NCBI GenBank assembly: GCA_910589025.1
Contig: CAJURM010000004.1
Coordinates: forward strand, 62,001 to 126,000
From: an uncultured Odoribacter sp.
GTDB lineage: Bacteria > Bacteroidota > Bacteroidia > Bacteroidales > Marinifilaceae
Direction of reading: 5' to 3'
DNA: 64,000 nt
In this document: one piece after another, positions 25,736 to 34,918 of the stretch
Layout: each line of letters begins with the position of its first letter
Numbering within the stretch: position 1 is the first letter of the stretch
The notes under the pieces: generated by a model
The model's input: only the letters and a program-made list of their open reading frames with translations
What the model was told of the DNA's origin: nothing
The model's database searches: none
Translations under genes and position numbers: made by a program

Positions 25736-27163
25736 ATGGCCGATTCTGTACGGAGAAAAGCTATTAAAGGAGTTATGTGGAGTGCCATTGAACGTTTTTC
25801 CGTTCAAGGACTTCAGTTTGTGTTAAGTATTATTATCGCCCGTCTTATTGCCCCGTCAGAGTATGGGTTGATTGCCATGTTGGGCATTTTTTTAGTAGTC
25901 GCTCAGCTTTTCGTCAATAGTGGTTTTGCAAATGCATTAATCCAGAAAAAGGAACGCTCAGATACAGATTTTTCCACTGTTTTTTATTTTAATGCAGTCA
26001 TTGCTGTATTAGTGTACATATTGCTGTATTGTAGTGCTCCTCTTATTGCTGAGTTTTATGAAGAGCCTTTATTGAGGATTGTAACACGATGGGTCGGGCT
26101 AAATATCATTTTTTCCGCTTTTTCTATCGTACAACGGACGAAGTTTACCATACAGCTTGATTTTAAAACCCAAGCGCGTGCTTCTTTGCTATCCGTTATA
26201 TTAAGTGGTGGTATAGGAATCGTATTGGCTTATTACGGATATGGTGTATGGGCATTGGTTGTGCAGTCATTAGCCAATAATTTTATCAATAGTTTTTTGT
26301 TGTGGATTCTTTCTGACTGGAAACCTCAATGGATTTTTTCCTGGCAGTCTTTCCGGGGATTATTTTCGTTTGGTTCGAAATTATTGCTATCCGGACTGTT
26401 GTCTGTCATATACACAAATTTATATACGCTGGTTATTGGTAAAAAATATTCCGCAACGGATGCAGGATTTTATAATCGGGCTTATTCTTTGGCACAATTC
26501 CCTTCCGTCAATATTACAGAAATTATAACGCGTGCTATTTTCCCGATTCAATGTGAGCTTCAGAACGATACACAAAGACTGGAAACTTCATTTATCCAAT
26601 ATCTGCGAATGGCGTGTTTTATCATCTTTCCTCTGATGACAGGGCTGGCCGTGTTGGCTAAGCCGTTAGTGTTAGTGGTACTTACGGAAAAATGGATGCA
26701 TGCAGCAGAGTTATTGTCTATTTTGTGTATCGCCTATATGTGGTATCCGGTGATGACGCTAAATAATCAAATTCTCAATGTCAAAGGGAAATCCGACTAT
26801 TATCTCAAAGCCGAAGTTATAAAAAAAATCATCGCAATAGGTATCCTGATTGCCACGATTCCTTGGGGAACGCGTGTACTTTGCGGAGGAATTATTATTT
26901 ATAATCTGCTGGATTGTGTTGTTGCTATATATTATTCCAAAAAGGTCATCCGAACCGGTTATTGGCAACAGTTAAAAAATATTATTCCTTTATTTTTATT
27001 GAGTTTACTAATGGGAAGCATCATGTTTTCCGTAGTCATGTCAACCACTCTTCCCATGCTTCAGCTTGTTGCAGGCATAGCAGCCGGGATATCGAGTTAT
27101 GTAATTTTAAGTTATTTATTTCATGTAAAGGAATTTTCTTTTTTATCTTCAATTTTCACTTAA
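25736..27163 (+). CDS. wzx: Lipopolysaccharide/exopolysaccharide flippase (WzxC-like), cluster B
   Basis: Inner-membrane MOP-superfamily exporter of 475 aa with about 12-14 hydrophobic segments. KAIKGVMWSAIERFSVQGLQ and IIARLIAPSEYGLIAMLGIF are typical of the WzxC/TuaB group, and YNRAYSLAQFPSVNI is the conserved cytosolic loop after helix 7. It flips the lipid-linked repeat unit of cluster B. It is followed 46 bp later by the GT11 gene. It differs from the cluster A flippase in sequence and subgroup, which suggests that clusters A and B export different glycans. Confidence 0.9.
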   Translation: MADSVRRKAIKGVMWSAIERFSVQGLQFVLSIIIARLIAPSEYGLIAMLGIFLVVAQLFVNSGFANALIQKKERSDTDFSTVFYFNAVIAVLVYILLYCSAPLIAEFYEEPLLRIVTRWVGLNIIFSAFSIVQRTKFTIQLDFKTQARASLLSVILSGGIGIVLAYYGYGVWALVVQSLANNFINSFLLWILSDWKPQWIFSWQSFRGLFSFGSKLLLSGLLSVIYTNLYTLVIGKKYSATDAGFYNRAYSLAQFPSVNITEIITRAIFPIQCELQNDTQRLETSFIQYLRMACFIIFPLMTGLAVLAKPLVLVVLTEKWMHAAELLSILCIAYMWYPVMTLNNQILNVKGKSDYYLKAEVIKKIIAIGILIATIPWGTRVLCGGIIIYNLLDCVVAIYYSKKVIRTGYWQQLKNIIPLFLLSLLMGSIMFSVVMSTTLPMLQLVAGIAAGISSYVILSYLFHVKEFSFLSSIFT

Positions 27164-27209
27164 ATAAAAGAATTTAACCGGCAGAGACAAACTATCTATT
27201 TATGCGTTC

Positions 27210-28088
27210 ATGAAAAGAAAGATTATAACACAGCTTAGCGGGGGATTGGGTAACCAAATGTTTATGTATGCTGCTGCCCGTGCCATAGCTTTACGCATGA
27301 ATGCAGTTCTATATTTGGATTGTAAACACGGATTTAAAAATGACCGGCTTTATCGACGTAATTTTGCCTTAAATCATCTTGATATAAAATTCAAAGAAGC
27401 GCCCCCCCTGCTTCAATTCGGATATCCTGGCGGGCACTTTATTCACCGAATAAGCAGGCGTTTAAAAAGACATTTGCCTTATTTGAATATCCGTTATATT
27501 CAAGAACGTTTGTTTTCTGCTTCGGAGCAAGTTGTCAATCTCCCTTCTTCTGATTATTATATAGAAGGGTACTGGCAATCGGAAAGATATTTTGAAGATT
27601 ACAGAGATCAGATCCGGAAAGATTTCCGGATTATCAAACCGATTTCCGACTCTGTACGGGAAGAAGCAAAAATGATACAGGAATTGGGAGACCGGGGGAT
27701 TGCATTGTGCGTGAGAAGGTATCAGGAGGTGAAGAAGTTTGTAAACTTATCGGTCATCGGTAAAGATTATTATCTGGAAGCCATGAAGTGTATGGCCCGT
27801 CAGGTACAAAATCCGGTCTTTATCTGTTTTTCTCAAACTCCGGAATGGGTAAAGGAACATCTGTCGGACCATTACGAGATTCGTTATATTACTCCCAAGG
27901 ATTATAAAAGCGGAGAGATTGACGATCTTTTTCTATTGACCCAATGTAAGCATTTTATTATTTCCAATAGTACTTTTTATTGGTGGGGTGCCTGGTTGTC
28001 CGAGGTTCCCGGTAAAGAGATTATTGCTCCAGAACAATGGTATTTTCCTGAAACTCCGTTAAAGGAGTGGACCATTCTTAAAAGTTAA
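27210..28088 (+). CDS. Alpha-1,2-fucosyltransferase (GT11)
   Basis: GT-B-like enzyme of 292 aa that moves fucose from GDP-L-fucose to a galactose or similar acceptor. TQLSGGLGNQMFMYAAARAIA at the N-terminus, GYWQSERYFEDY mid-protein and ISNSTFYWWGAWLS at the C-terminus are the GT11 hallmarks. The donor-binding motif usually reads HxRRGD; here it is LCVRRYQEV, keeping both arginines but lacking His, Gly and Asp, so specificity or activity may differ. GDP-fucose can come from gmd-fcl-fkp at 1-2835. The call of GT11 is firm; linkage and acceptor are inferred from the family. Confidence 0.87.
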   Translation: MKRKIITQLSGGLGNQMFMYAAARAIALRMNAVLYLDCKHGFKNDRLYRRNFALNHLDIKFKEAPPLLQFGYPGGHFIHRISRRLKRHLPYLNIRYIQERLFSASEQVVNLPSSDYYIEGYWQSERYFEDYRDQIRKDFRIIKPISDSVREEAKMIQELGDRGIALCVRRYQEVKKFVNLSVIGKDYYLEAMKCMARQVQNPVFICFSQTPEWVKEHLSDHYEIRYITPKDYKSGEIDDLFLLTQCKHFIISNSTFYWWGAWLSEVPGKEIIAPEQWYFPETPLKEWTILKS

Positions 28089-28121
28089 CAGTTTATACAG
28101 ATAGGCTTTATTCCTTTCATT

Positions 28122-29099
28122 ATGCCTGAAAAAGGATTAGTAAGTATTGTCACTCCCTGCTATAACGGAGGAAAATATGTCCATCGGCTTATTGAGTCGA
28201 TTCTAAAGCAGAGTTATACAAAGATTGAATTTATTATTGTTAATGACGGTTCAACGGACAATAGTGAAGAGGTAATTTTATCTTATGAAGCACAATTCAA
28301 AGCCCGGGGAATGATCTTTAAGTATGTTCTTCAAGCGAATAAAGGTGTCGGAGGAGCCATAAATACCGGACTAAAATATTTTACGGGTGAGTATTTGTGC
28401 TGGCCAGATGCCGATGATTGGTTATCTTCTGATTCTATTGAGAAAAGAAAAAATTTTTTGGACACCCATCCGGAATATCATCTGGTGCGCTCAGATGCTT
28501 TTGTTTTTAAGGAAGACAATTTGACTACTCCTATCGGGACTATTACCAAGAAAAAAAGAAATCGTTTCCGGGAAGAGGGATTGTTTGAAGATTATATCCT
28601 TGAAAGGGATGTTATTTTTTGCCCGTGCCACATGGTACGGACGTCGGCTTTTTTGCTTGTCAATCCGGAGCGGACAATTTTTGAAAGCCGGGCCGGGCAA
28701 AATTATCAATTATTGTTACCTCTGCTTTACAAGAGTAAATTCGGTTATATCGATGAGCCACTATATAATTACGTCTTGATTTTAAACAGTTTATCAAGGC
28801 AGAAGGATAATTCGTATGAAAAATGTGTCAGGATCCAAAATGACTTGAAAACAACCATTATCGAAACACTCAAACGTATTCCTTTAACCCATGAGGAAGA
28901 AGTGTATTGTTCTCATTTATTGGAATTAAAGGAATGTCGGAAAAGGTGTTATGTGGCACTTTATTTTTGTCGGAAAGAAGAATTTCTTACCTATTTCCGG
29001 AAACTAAAAAAGGCAAAAGCCTTAAGTTGGAAAGAACGTACCGGAAGGTTATTGATTCCTTTCCCTTTTCTCATTCGTCTGATCAAAAAAATAAAATGA
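28122..29099 (+). CDS. Glycosyltransferase family 2
   Basis: GT-A enzyme of 325 aa. SIVTPCYNGGKYVHRLIESI and IIVNDGSTDNSEEV bind the donor; NKGVGGAINTGLKYFTGEYL and WPDADDWL give the metal-binding DxD near residue 97. The stop codon overlaps the next gene's ATG (ATGA). The C-terminal basic helix (LIPFPFLIRLIKKIK) may attach to the membrane. The sugar is not predictable. Confidence 0.88.
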   Translation: MPEKGLVSIVTPCYNGGKYVHRLIESILKQSYTKIEFIIVNDGSTDNSEEVILSYEAQFKARGMIFKYVLQANKGVGGAINTGLKYFTGEYLCWPDADDWLSSDSIEKRKNFLDTHPEYHLVRSDAFVFKEDNLTTPIGTITKKKRNRFREEGLFEDYILERDVIFCPCHMVRTSAFLLVNPERTIFESRAGQNYQLLLPLLYKSKFGYIDEPLYNYVLILNSLSRQKDNSYEKCVRIQNDLKTTIIETLKRIPLTHEEEVYCSHLLELKECRKRCYVALYFCRKEEFLTYFRKLKKAKALSWKERTGRLLIPFPFLIRLIKKIK

Positions 29100-30277
29100 T
29101 CGATATACAAAACAAGGCTTCCTGTACCGGTTGTTATGCCTGTGTCGGGATTTGTCCCAAACAATGTATCTCTATGCAACCGGATGAGGAGGGTTTTTGG
29201 TATCCTTCGGTTGATAAAGGTATTTGTGTGGATTGTGGGCTTTGTGAGAAAGTATGTTCCGTTGCACATCCCTTTCCTATACGGCAACCATTAGCAACTT
29301 ATGCGGCCAGGAGTAAGCAGGCGAAGTACCTTAGCTTGGGTTCTTCGGGTGGGATATTCCAACCGCTTGCAGAAAGAGTAATCGCCGATGGAGGTGTGGT
29401 TTTCGGGGCACGCTTTAATGAACACTGGGAGGTCATACATGAGAAGGCAGAGGTTCCGGAAGAATTGCCTGCTTTTTCCGGAAGCAAGTATGTACAGAGC
29501 CGGACCGGTGATACTTACCGGGAAGCAGAAGGTTTTCTGAAGGCCGGGCGAAAAGTATTATTCAGCGGAACTCCTTGTCAGATTGCCGGATTATATGGGT
29601 ATTTAAGAAAACCGTACGAGAATTTATATACGGTCGATTTTATCTGTCACGGCGTACCTTCTCCCAAAGTATGGCAAATTTATTTAAACGAAATCAGCAA
29701 ACGGTTACAGCAAAAATATCCGGATTCACGCCTGCATCTTTCGGAAGTCAGTTTCAGGAATAAAAGTTCCGGTTGGAACGATTCTTCTTTGTCAGTTCAT
29801 TATACGGGAAAAAAGCAGGGATCAATCGCTTGCAGCGAGAAAAAAAGCAGGAATGTTTATTTCAGAGGTTTTCTCGGGAATCTGTATCTACGCCCTTCTT
29901 GCCACAGTTGTCCTTATAAGGCAGGAAAAAGCAACAGTGACATTACTCTTGGTGATTTTTGGGGTATAGGAAAAGTGTGTCCGTCATTTGATGACGATAA
30001 AGGCACGAGTGTCGTAATGCTGAACAGTCCCCGGGGAGTCTCGCTGTGGAAAACAGTAGAATCAGAATCCAAGGAAGTAACATTAAAAGATATTATCACT
30101 GGTAACGGAGCATACACACACTCTTCTCCTTATCCACCCGAAAGAAGGTTATTTTTTCAGGACCTGCACCAATCGGCGGATTCTCTTTCTAACCTGATCC
30201 GGAAATATACGCGCCGGAATTACATACCAACCCTCCGTTCGATTGCTGGAAGAGTGTTACGTAAAATAACAAGATAA
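29096..30277 (+). CDS. Coenzyme F420 hydrogenase/dehydrogenase beta-subunit-like ferredoxin protein
   Basis: About 393 aa from the ATG at 29096; the frame is open further upstream but that part overlaps the GT2 gene. Two 4Fe-4S motifs open the protein: CTGCYACVGICPKQC near residues 9-23 and CVDCGLCEKVC near 43-53. Then FrhB-type N- and C-terminal domains follow (SLGSSGGIFQPLAERVI, FSGTPCQIAGLYGYL, DFICHGVPSP, CHSCPYKAGKSNSDITLGDFWG). Such proteins sit beside polysaccharide pyruvyltransferase genes in many glycan clusters and may reduce a sugar or pyruvyl intermediate; the true substrate is unknown. Confidence 0.85.
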   Translation: MIDIQNKASCTGCYACVGICPKQCISMQPDEEGFWYPSVDKGICVDCGLCEKVCSVAHPFPIRQPLATYAARSKQAKYLSLGSSGGIFQPLAERVIADGGVVFGARFNEHWEVIHEKAEVPEELPAFSGSKYVQSRTGDTYREAEGFLKAGRKVLFSGTPCQIAGLYGYLRKPYENLYTVDFICHGVPSPKVWQIYLNEISKRLQQKYPDSRLHLSEVSFRNKSSGWNDSSLSVHYTGKKQGSIACSEKKSRNVYFRGFLGNLYLRPSCHSCPYKAGKSNSDITLGDFWGIGKVCPSFDDDKGTSVVMLNSPRGVSLWKTVESESKEVTLKDIITGNGAYTHSSPYPPERRLFFQDLHQSADSLSNLIRKYTRRNYIPTLRSIAGRVLRKITR

Positions 30278-30286
30278 CTCATTTTC

Positions 30287-31441
30287 ATGAAAATCGGTAT
30301 TCTGACCTTGCCTTATAAGAGTAATTACGGCGGAATTCTTCAATGCGTGGCTTTACAGAATGTTTTAGCAGAAGAAGGTCATGAAGTGGAAGTGATTCGT
30401 TATGTTCCCGGCGAATGTTCCGGGATTTTACGCAGAGTGGTCATGGTGATGAGTTCCTTTTCTTCGTGTCGGGAGTTTTTCTGTTATATAAAGGACTGTT
30501 ATAAAACTTTTTGTAAGAAAAGAAGGTTACAGCAACAGGCTCCATCCTCTCAGCTTCTGTCCAATTGTCAGGAATTTATTGACGAACAAATCAGGTATTC
30601 TCGTATTGTTCACGAAGAGAATATCGCTTTTTTAGCCTCTCAATACGATGCTATTGTAGTCGGGAGTGATCAGGTGTGGACAGGACTGGGACAAAAACAA
30701 CTGATTTATTTGTTTGACTGGTCTCCGGCTTACGAAGGATTAAAAATCAGTTATGCTGCATGCAGTGCAAATACTCATGTTCCCCGGTTTGCTGCTTCCA
30801 GGATAAGAAACAGATTAAAGCAGTTCGATGCATTATCCGTGCGGGACGAAAGTACCTGCCGTTTGGTCCGGCAATGTAGCGGTGTTTGTCCTTCGGTTGT
30901 GGCAGATCCGACGTTGCTTTATGATTTCGGAACGTTGCTTAAAGCCCCGTTTGTGAAAGAACCGTATATTTTTTGTTATATTCTGGGAGGCGAAATACAG
31001 GGAGGACACAAACAGGTAATCGGTGAAATCAAAAAGGAATACGGAGATATGCCCGTGGTTGCAGTAGCATTGCCCGATTGTACATTGGAAGCCGGAGATT
31101 TTGCCGACCGGATCATTACAGATGCTTCGCCGGATATGTGGCTCAATTTATTGGCCCATTCGGCTTTTGTATACACAGATTCTTTTCACGGGTGTATTTT
31201 TTCAATAAAGTACCAAAAAAAATTCCTGGCTTACTATACCTATGCCCAACGGGCCAGCAGGCTTATGGACCTGAAAAAACGCTATGCCCTGAATCATATT
31301 GTGGTGGAGTCAGTCGCAGAAATGCTGACCAATGAGAGTATCAGGAAGAATGCCGATTATTCGGTCATCAATCCGTTAGTAAAGAAATACCAAACAGAAT
31401 CTTTTGATTTTTTACGTACTTCTTTGCATACGCTGAAGTAA
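30287..31441 (+). CDS. Polysaccharide pyruvyltransferase family protein
   Basis: GT-B-like protein of 384 aa. It begins IGILTLPYKSNYGGILQCVA, the usual N-G-G motif of the family, with IVVGSDQVWTGLG near residue 125, VADPTLLYD and FVYTDSFHGCIFSIKYQKKF near residue 290 (the SFHG motif). Family members transfer pyruvate from phosphoenolpyruvate to form ketal-pyruvylated sugars, though many cluster members are untested. It is 9 bp after the F420H2-dehydrogenase-like gene, and its TAA overlaps the next ATG by one base. Confidence 0.85.
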   Translation: MKIGILTLPYKSNYGGILQCVALQNVLAEEGHEVEVIRYVPGECSGILRRVVMVMSSFSSCREFFCYIKDCYKTFCKKRRLQQQAPSSQLLSNCQEFIDEQIRYSRIVHEENIAFLASQYDAIVVGSDQVWTGLGQKQLIYLFDWSPAYEGLKISYAACSANTHVPRFAASRIRNRLKQFDALSVRDESTCRLVRQCSGVCPSVVADPTLLYDFGTLLKAPFVKEPYIFCYILGGEIQGGHKQVIGEIKKEYGDMPVVAVALPDCTLEAGDFADRIITDASPDMWLNLLAHSAFVYTDSFHGCIFSIKYQKKFLAYYTYAQRASRLMDLKKRYALNHIVVESVAEMLTNESIRKNADYSVINPLVKKYQTESFDFLRTSLHTLK

Positions 31442-32631
31442 TGCCAGCTGTTGTTTCTACAGTTTTTTTGGACAGGATGATTTGGTTTATCATCCGTTAT
31501 TCTCTGCTTTTTGATACCGTTAACGGTTTCTTTTTGCATAGTGGAAGAGATTTACCGATATCTCAGTCATTAAAAACAGTACTTCTGTTTTTTGTTATTT
31601 GCAGGCTTGCCAGTAGTAAATATCTGATTATTGTTCCACTGGTATTGTGTTATGTTATTTCATTATTCATTCACTTTTCTTTCATCATTCCTTCCGGATT
31701 ATGGGGAGAAAGCATCAATCATGTATTTAAGTTTCTCAGTGTTATTCTCTATTTTTATTATATCCGTCATCAACTTAAGTATTATGCGGACCAAACATTG
31801 ACGTATATAAAAAAAGCCATCCGTACCAATACATTTATTCTGGTTGGAAATATTTTGATCGGGTTATTGGGATTAGGATATGCGCAATATGGTGATACAA
31901 TAGGGTTCAGAGGTTATTTTTATGCGGGGAATGAGGTTTCAGGAGTGTTACTTTTGCTTTTTCCTTTTACTCTTTATCAAATAGGCAGTGAAGACGGGGT
32001 TTTTACGCGCAAATATTTTTTCTATAGTTTTCTATTTTTGATAACGGGGGTTTTAACTGTTACCAAAACAGCGATTTTGGGGACAGTTCTTACTTTAGTA
32101 TGTGTTCCTTTTATTTGCCCAGATACTGGTATTAAGAAGAAAAACAAGTGGAAGTTCCTTACTGTTCCGGTGGTTTTCATGCTTATCGGTTTTATCGTTT
32201 ATTACGGGATTACGCAAAGTGAAATTCTTGACCGATGGCTTACTTTCTATGATCAGTCGGGTGTCCGATCGCTTTTGTCCGGACGTGATAACCGAGTTGA
32301 AGAATACATGAGTCATTATTTGCAAAGCCGTCCCATAGAAATATTTTTGGGTTTAGGAGGGTGTACAACAGTGGAAATGGATCCTTTCGATACTTTATTT
32401 AATTACGGGATTTTAGGTGTGCTGTTTGTTTATGTTTTTTATTTCTATCTTTTTTTGAATGCACGTTTCCGGAAAAAAAGGTATTTATACGCTCCATTGG
32501 CTTTTTTCTGCAATTTTTTAATTCTGAGTGTATCTTCTTTTGCCGGGCATATTCTGTTTTCAGGTATGGCCGGAATATTCATAGCTATCGTTAATGGATT
32601 GGTGTTCTATAAAACGAAGGCTTCACGTTGA
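31441..32631 (+). CDS. wzy: O-antigen polymerase/ligase-like membrane protein (Wzy), cluster B
   Basis: Protein of 396 aa with about 10-12 hydrophobic segments and a larger extracytoplasmic loop around residues 255-310 (LLSGRDNRVEEYMSHYL). GYFYAGNEVSGVLLLLFPF and LTVTKTAILGTVLTL resemble the core of O-antigen ligase/polymerase proteins. Context favours repeat-unit polymerisation in the periplasm. The start is coupled to the preceding stop (TAATG). Sequence conservation in this family is low, so the call depends on topology and place. Confidence 0.78.
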   Translation: MPAVVSTVFLDRMIWFIIRYSLLFDTVNGFFLHSGRDLPISQSLKTVLLFFVICRLASSKYLIIVPLVLCYVISLFIHFSFIIPSGLWGESINHVFKFLSVILYFYYIRHQLKYYADQTLTYIKKAIRTNTFILVGNILIGLLGLGYAQYGDTIGFRGYFYAGNEVSGVLLLLFPFTLYQIGSEDGVFTRKYFFYSFLFLITGVLTVTKTAILGTVLTLVCVPFICPDTGIKKKNKWKFLTVPVVFMLIGFIVYYGITQSEILDRWLTFYDQSGVRSLLSGRDNRVEEYMSHYLQSRPIEIFLGLGGCTTVEMDPFDTLFNYGILGVLFVYVFYFYLFLNARFRKKRYLYAPLAFFCNFLILSVSSFAGHILFSGMAGIFIAIVNGLVFYKTKASR

Positions 32632-32640
32632 TTTTCGTGT

Positions 32641-33714
32641 ATGAGAAAAAAAATTCTGATTATATCCAATATGTATCCTTCAGAGAAGGATCCTGTATAT
32701 GGAACTTTTGTAAAAGAATTTGTTGAAGGAGTCGCTCAGATTGCACCTTGCTGGAAGGTCAACAAGGTGGTAATCAAAGGTCGAAGTAAACAGGTTTGGA
32801 TAAAGATATTTAAGTATATTTCTTTTTATTCATCCATTTTTTACCATTTGTTTTTTCGTAGGTATGATTATGTCTACGTCCATTTAATCACTCATGCTGC
32901 TCTCCCCTTGCGTATAGTTTCGTTTTTTAAAACTTTACCATTAGTGTTTAATGTACATGGAGAGGATTTGCTTACCCAATCCCGTTTGGCTGCGTATTTT
33001 CTGAAATTGGTTATTCCCTTGTTGAAAAAGGCAGATCTGATTGTTATTCCTTCGGAATATTTTAAAACACGTTTCCGGGAAGTTTTACCCATGATTCCCG
33101 AAAATAAATTATATGTTTCTCCATCAGGAGGTATTGATACTGATTTGTTTACTCCTTGTGCTCGAAAAAAATCTTCGGTCTATACAATTGGTTATGTTTC
33201 ACGGATAGACCGCGGGAAGGGCTGGGATACTCTTTTAGAAGCTGTTTCGCTCTTGGTTGAAAGGAATTATAATGTAAAGGTAATTATTGCTGGTAGAGGA
33301 GCAGAAACTCCGATGTTAAAAAAAAGTATTTGTCGGTTGAAGTTAGAAAATATTGTGTATTTGGGAGGAGTTCCCCATGCCCGATTATCGGAGGTATATA
33401 ATAAAATGGATGTCTTTGTTTTCCCGACGAAACTGGAAGAGAGTTTGGGATTAGTGGGTTTGGAAGCCATGGCGTGCGGCGTTCCGGTTATCGCTTCCCG
33501 GATTGGAGGGTTGACTGATTATATACAAGAAAGAGTTAACGGCTGTTTTTTTGAACCCGGAGTTCCCATTTCTTTGGCAGAGGCCATTATGTGGCATATA
33601 AGCAATGAGCCAGTTCAAAAGGAGGCATTAAAAGCTGCTGCTGTCCAGACTGCCAAGTGCTATGCGAAAGAAAAGGTACTGAATCAACTTTGCAGCCAGT
33701 TAGGAATTATTTAA
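32641..33714 (+). CDS. Glycosyltransferase family 4
   Basis: GT-B enzyme of 357 aa. ILIISNMYPSEKDPVYGTFV at the N-terminus, FNVHGEDL mid-domain, IGYVSRIDRGKGWDTLLEAV at the start of the donor domain and EESLGLVGLEAMACGVPVIA with the GT4 E-x7-E pattern are all present. It acts on the lipid-linked intermediate in the cytosol. It lies 9 bp after the polymerase gene and 49 bp before wecB. The donor is not predictable. Confidence 0.9.
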   Translation: MRKKILIISNMYPSEKDPVYGTFVKEFVEGVAQIAPCWKVNKVVIKGRSKQVWIKIFKYISFYSSIFYHLFFRRYDYVYVHLITHAALPLRIVSFFKTLPLVFNVHGEDLLTQSRLAAYFLKLVIPLLKKADLIVIPSEYFKTRFREVLPMIPENKLYVSPSGGIDTDLFTPCARKKSSVYTIGYVSRIDRGKGWDTLLEAVSLLVERNYNVKVIIAGRGAETPMLKKSICRLKLENIVYLGGVPHARLSEVYNKMDVFVFPTKLEESLGLVGLEAMACGVPVIASRIGGLTDYIQERVNGCFFEPGVPISLAEAIMWHISNEPVQKEALKAAAVQTAKCYAKEKVLNQLCSQLGII

Positions 33715-33763
33715 TCTTCTGAATCAGCAGGAGTGTCAGACGGTCAATTTTAATTTTTTTACG

Positions 33764-34888
33764 ATGAAAAAAATATTACTCGCTTTCGGGACTCGTCCGG
33801 AAGCAATTAAAATGGCGCCTTTATATAAAGCCTTAAAGCAGGAGAAGGAGTTATTCGATACACGAATTTGTGTAACAGCTCAACATCGCCAGATGTTAGA
33901 CCAGGTGCTTGATTTTTTTAAAATTGTTCCGGAGTATGATTTGGATTTAATGAGAGCAAACCAGTCTTTAAATACGATATGGGCAGATATTTTGGTAAAA
34001 ATACAACCTATCATTGAAGAATGGCAGCCAGACTGGGTGCTTGTACACGGAGACACCGCAACATCTGCTGCAGTTGCGCTTGCCGCCTATTTTGCGCATT
34101 GTAAGGTGGGACATATAGAAGCGGGCTTGCGTACCTGGAATAAGTGGTCACCTTTTCCCGAGGAAATGAATCGTCAATTAACAGGACGTATTGCAGATTT
34201 TCATTTTGCTCCAACGATTCAAAGTCGTAATAATTTGATTAAGGAGAGTATTCCAGCGAATAGTATCCAAGTTACCGGAAATACGGTTATTGATGCTTTA
34301 TACGAAAGTGTCAAAGAAGTTACTGCAGCAAGTTACGATAACGATGAAATTGATTCATTAAAGCAAATACTTTATTCAGATAAAAAGATTGTCCTTGTAA
34401 CCGGCCACCGTCGCGAAAATTTCGGGCAAGGTTTTATCAATATTTGCCAAGCAATCAGTCAAATTGCTGAGAGCCGTCCTGATATTCAAATTGTATATCC
34501 AGTTCATCTTAACCCAAATGTCAGTGAACCTGTATATAAATTATTGGAAGGAATAGCAAATGTCCACCTTATCCCTCCCTTGAGTTATCCCAGTTTTGTG
34601 TGGATAATGAATCAATCCCATATTATTTTAACCGATAGCGGTGGCGTACAGGAAGAGGCGCCATCTCTTGGTAAACCAGTGCTGGTTATGCGGGATACGA
34701 CCGAACGCCCGGAAGCTGTTGAAGCAGGAACTGTTATTCTTGTCGGGACTGATAAGGGAAAAATTGTGAATAATGTTCTGGATTTATTGGCTAATACAGA
34801 CCGTTATGCAGCAATGAGCCGGATTGAAAATCCATATGGGGACGGTAATGCCTGTAAACGAATCACAGAGATATTAATGAAACTGTAA
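33764..34888 (+). CDS. wecB: UDP-N-acetylglucosamine 2-epimerase (non-hydrolysing)
   Basis: Interconverts UDP-GlcNAc and UDP-ManNAc in the cytosol. 374 aa, the usual length. FGTRPEAIKMAPL opens the protein; HGDTATSAAVALA, HIEAGLRTWNKWSPFPEEMN and TDSGGVQEEAPSLGKPVL with RDTTERPE give the UDP-binding and catalytic residues. The next gene encodes a GT26 enzyme of the TagA/WecG family, whose substrates are UDP-ManNAc or UDP-ManNAcA. No wecC-type dehydrogenase is visible, so UDP-ManNAc itself is the likely donor. Confidence 0.96.
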   Translation: MKKILLAFGTRPEAIKMAPLYKALKQEKELFDTRICVTAQHRQMLDQVLDFFKIVPEYDLDLMRANQSLNTIWADILVKIQPIIEEWQPDWVLVHGDTATSAAVALAAYFAHCKVGHIEAGLRTWNKWSPFPEEMNRQLTGRIADFHFAPTIQSRNNLIKESIPANSIQVTGNTVIDALYESVKEVTAASYDNDEIDSLKQILYSDKKIVLVTGHRRENFGQGFINICQAISQIAESRPDIQIVYPVHLNPNVSEPVYKLLEGIANVHLIPPLSYPSFVWIMNQSHIILTDSGGVQEEAPSLGKPVLVMRDTTERPEAVEAGTVILVGTDKGKIVNNVLDLLANTDRYAAMSRIENPYGDGNACKRITEILMKL

Positions 34889-34918
34889 AAATGGGTGAAA
34901 TAAACGATTTTATAAATA

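Noticed and set aside
28907..29095. N-terminal extension of the F420H2-dehydrogenase-like protein
   Set aside because: The extra 63 codons overlap the GT2 gene and have no similarity to the family; the ATG at 29096 starts right before the ferredoxin motif.
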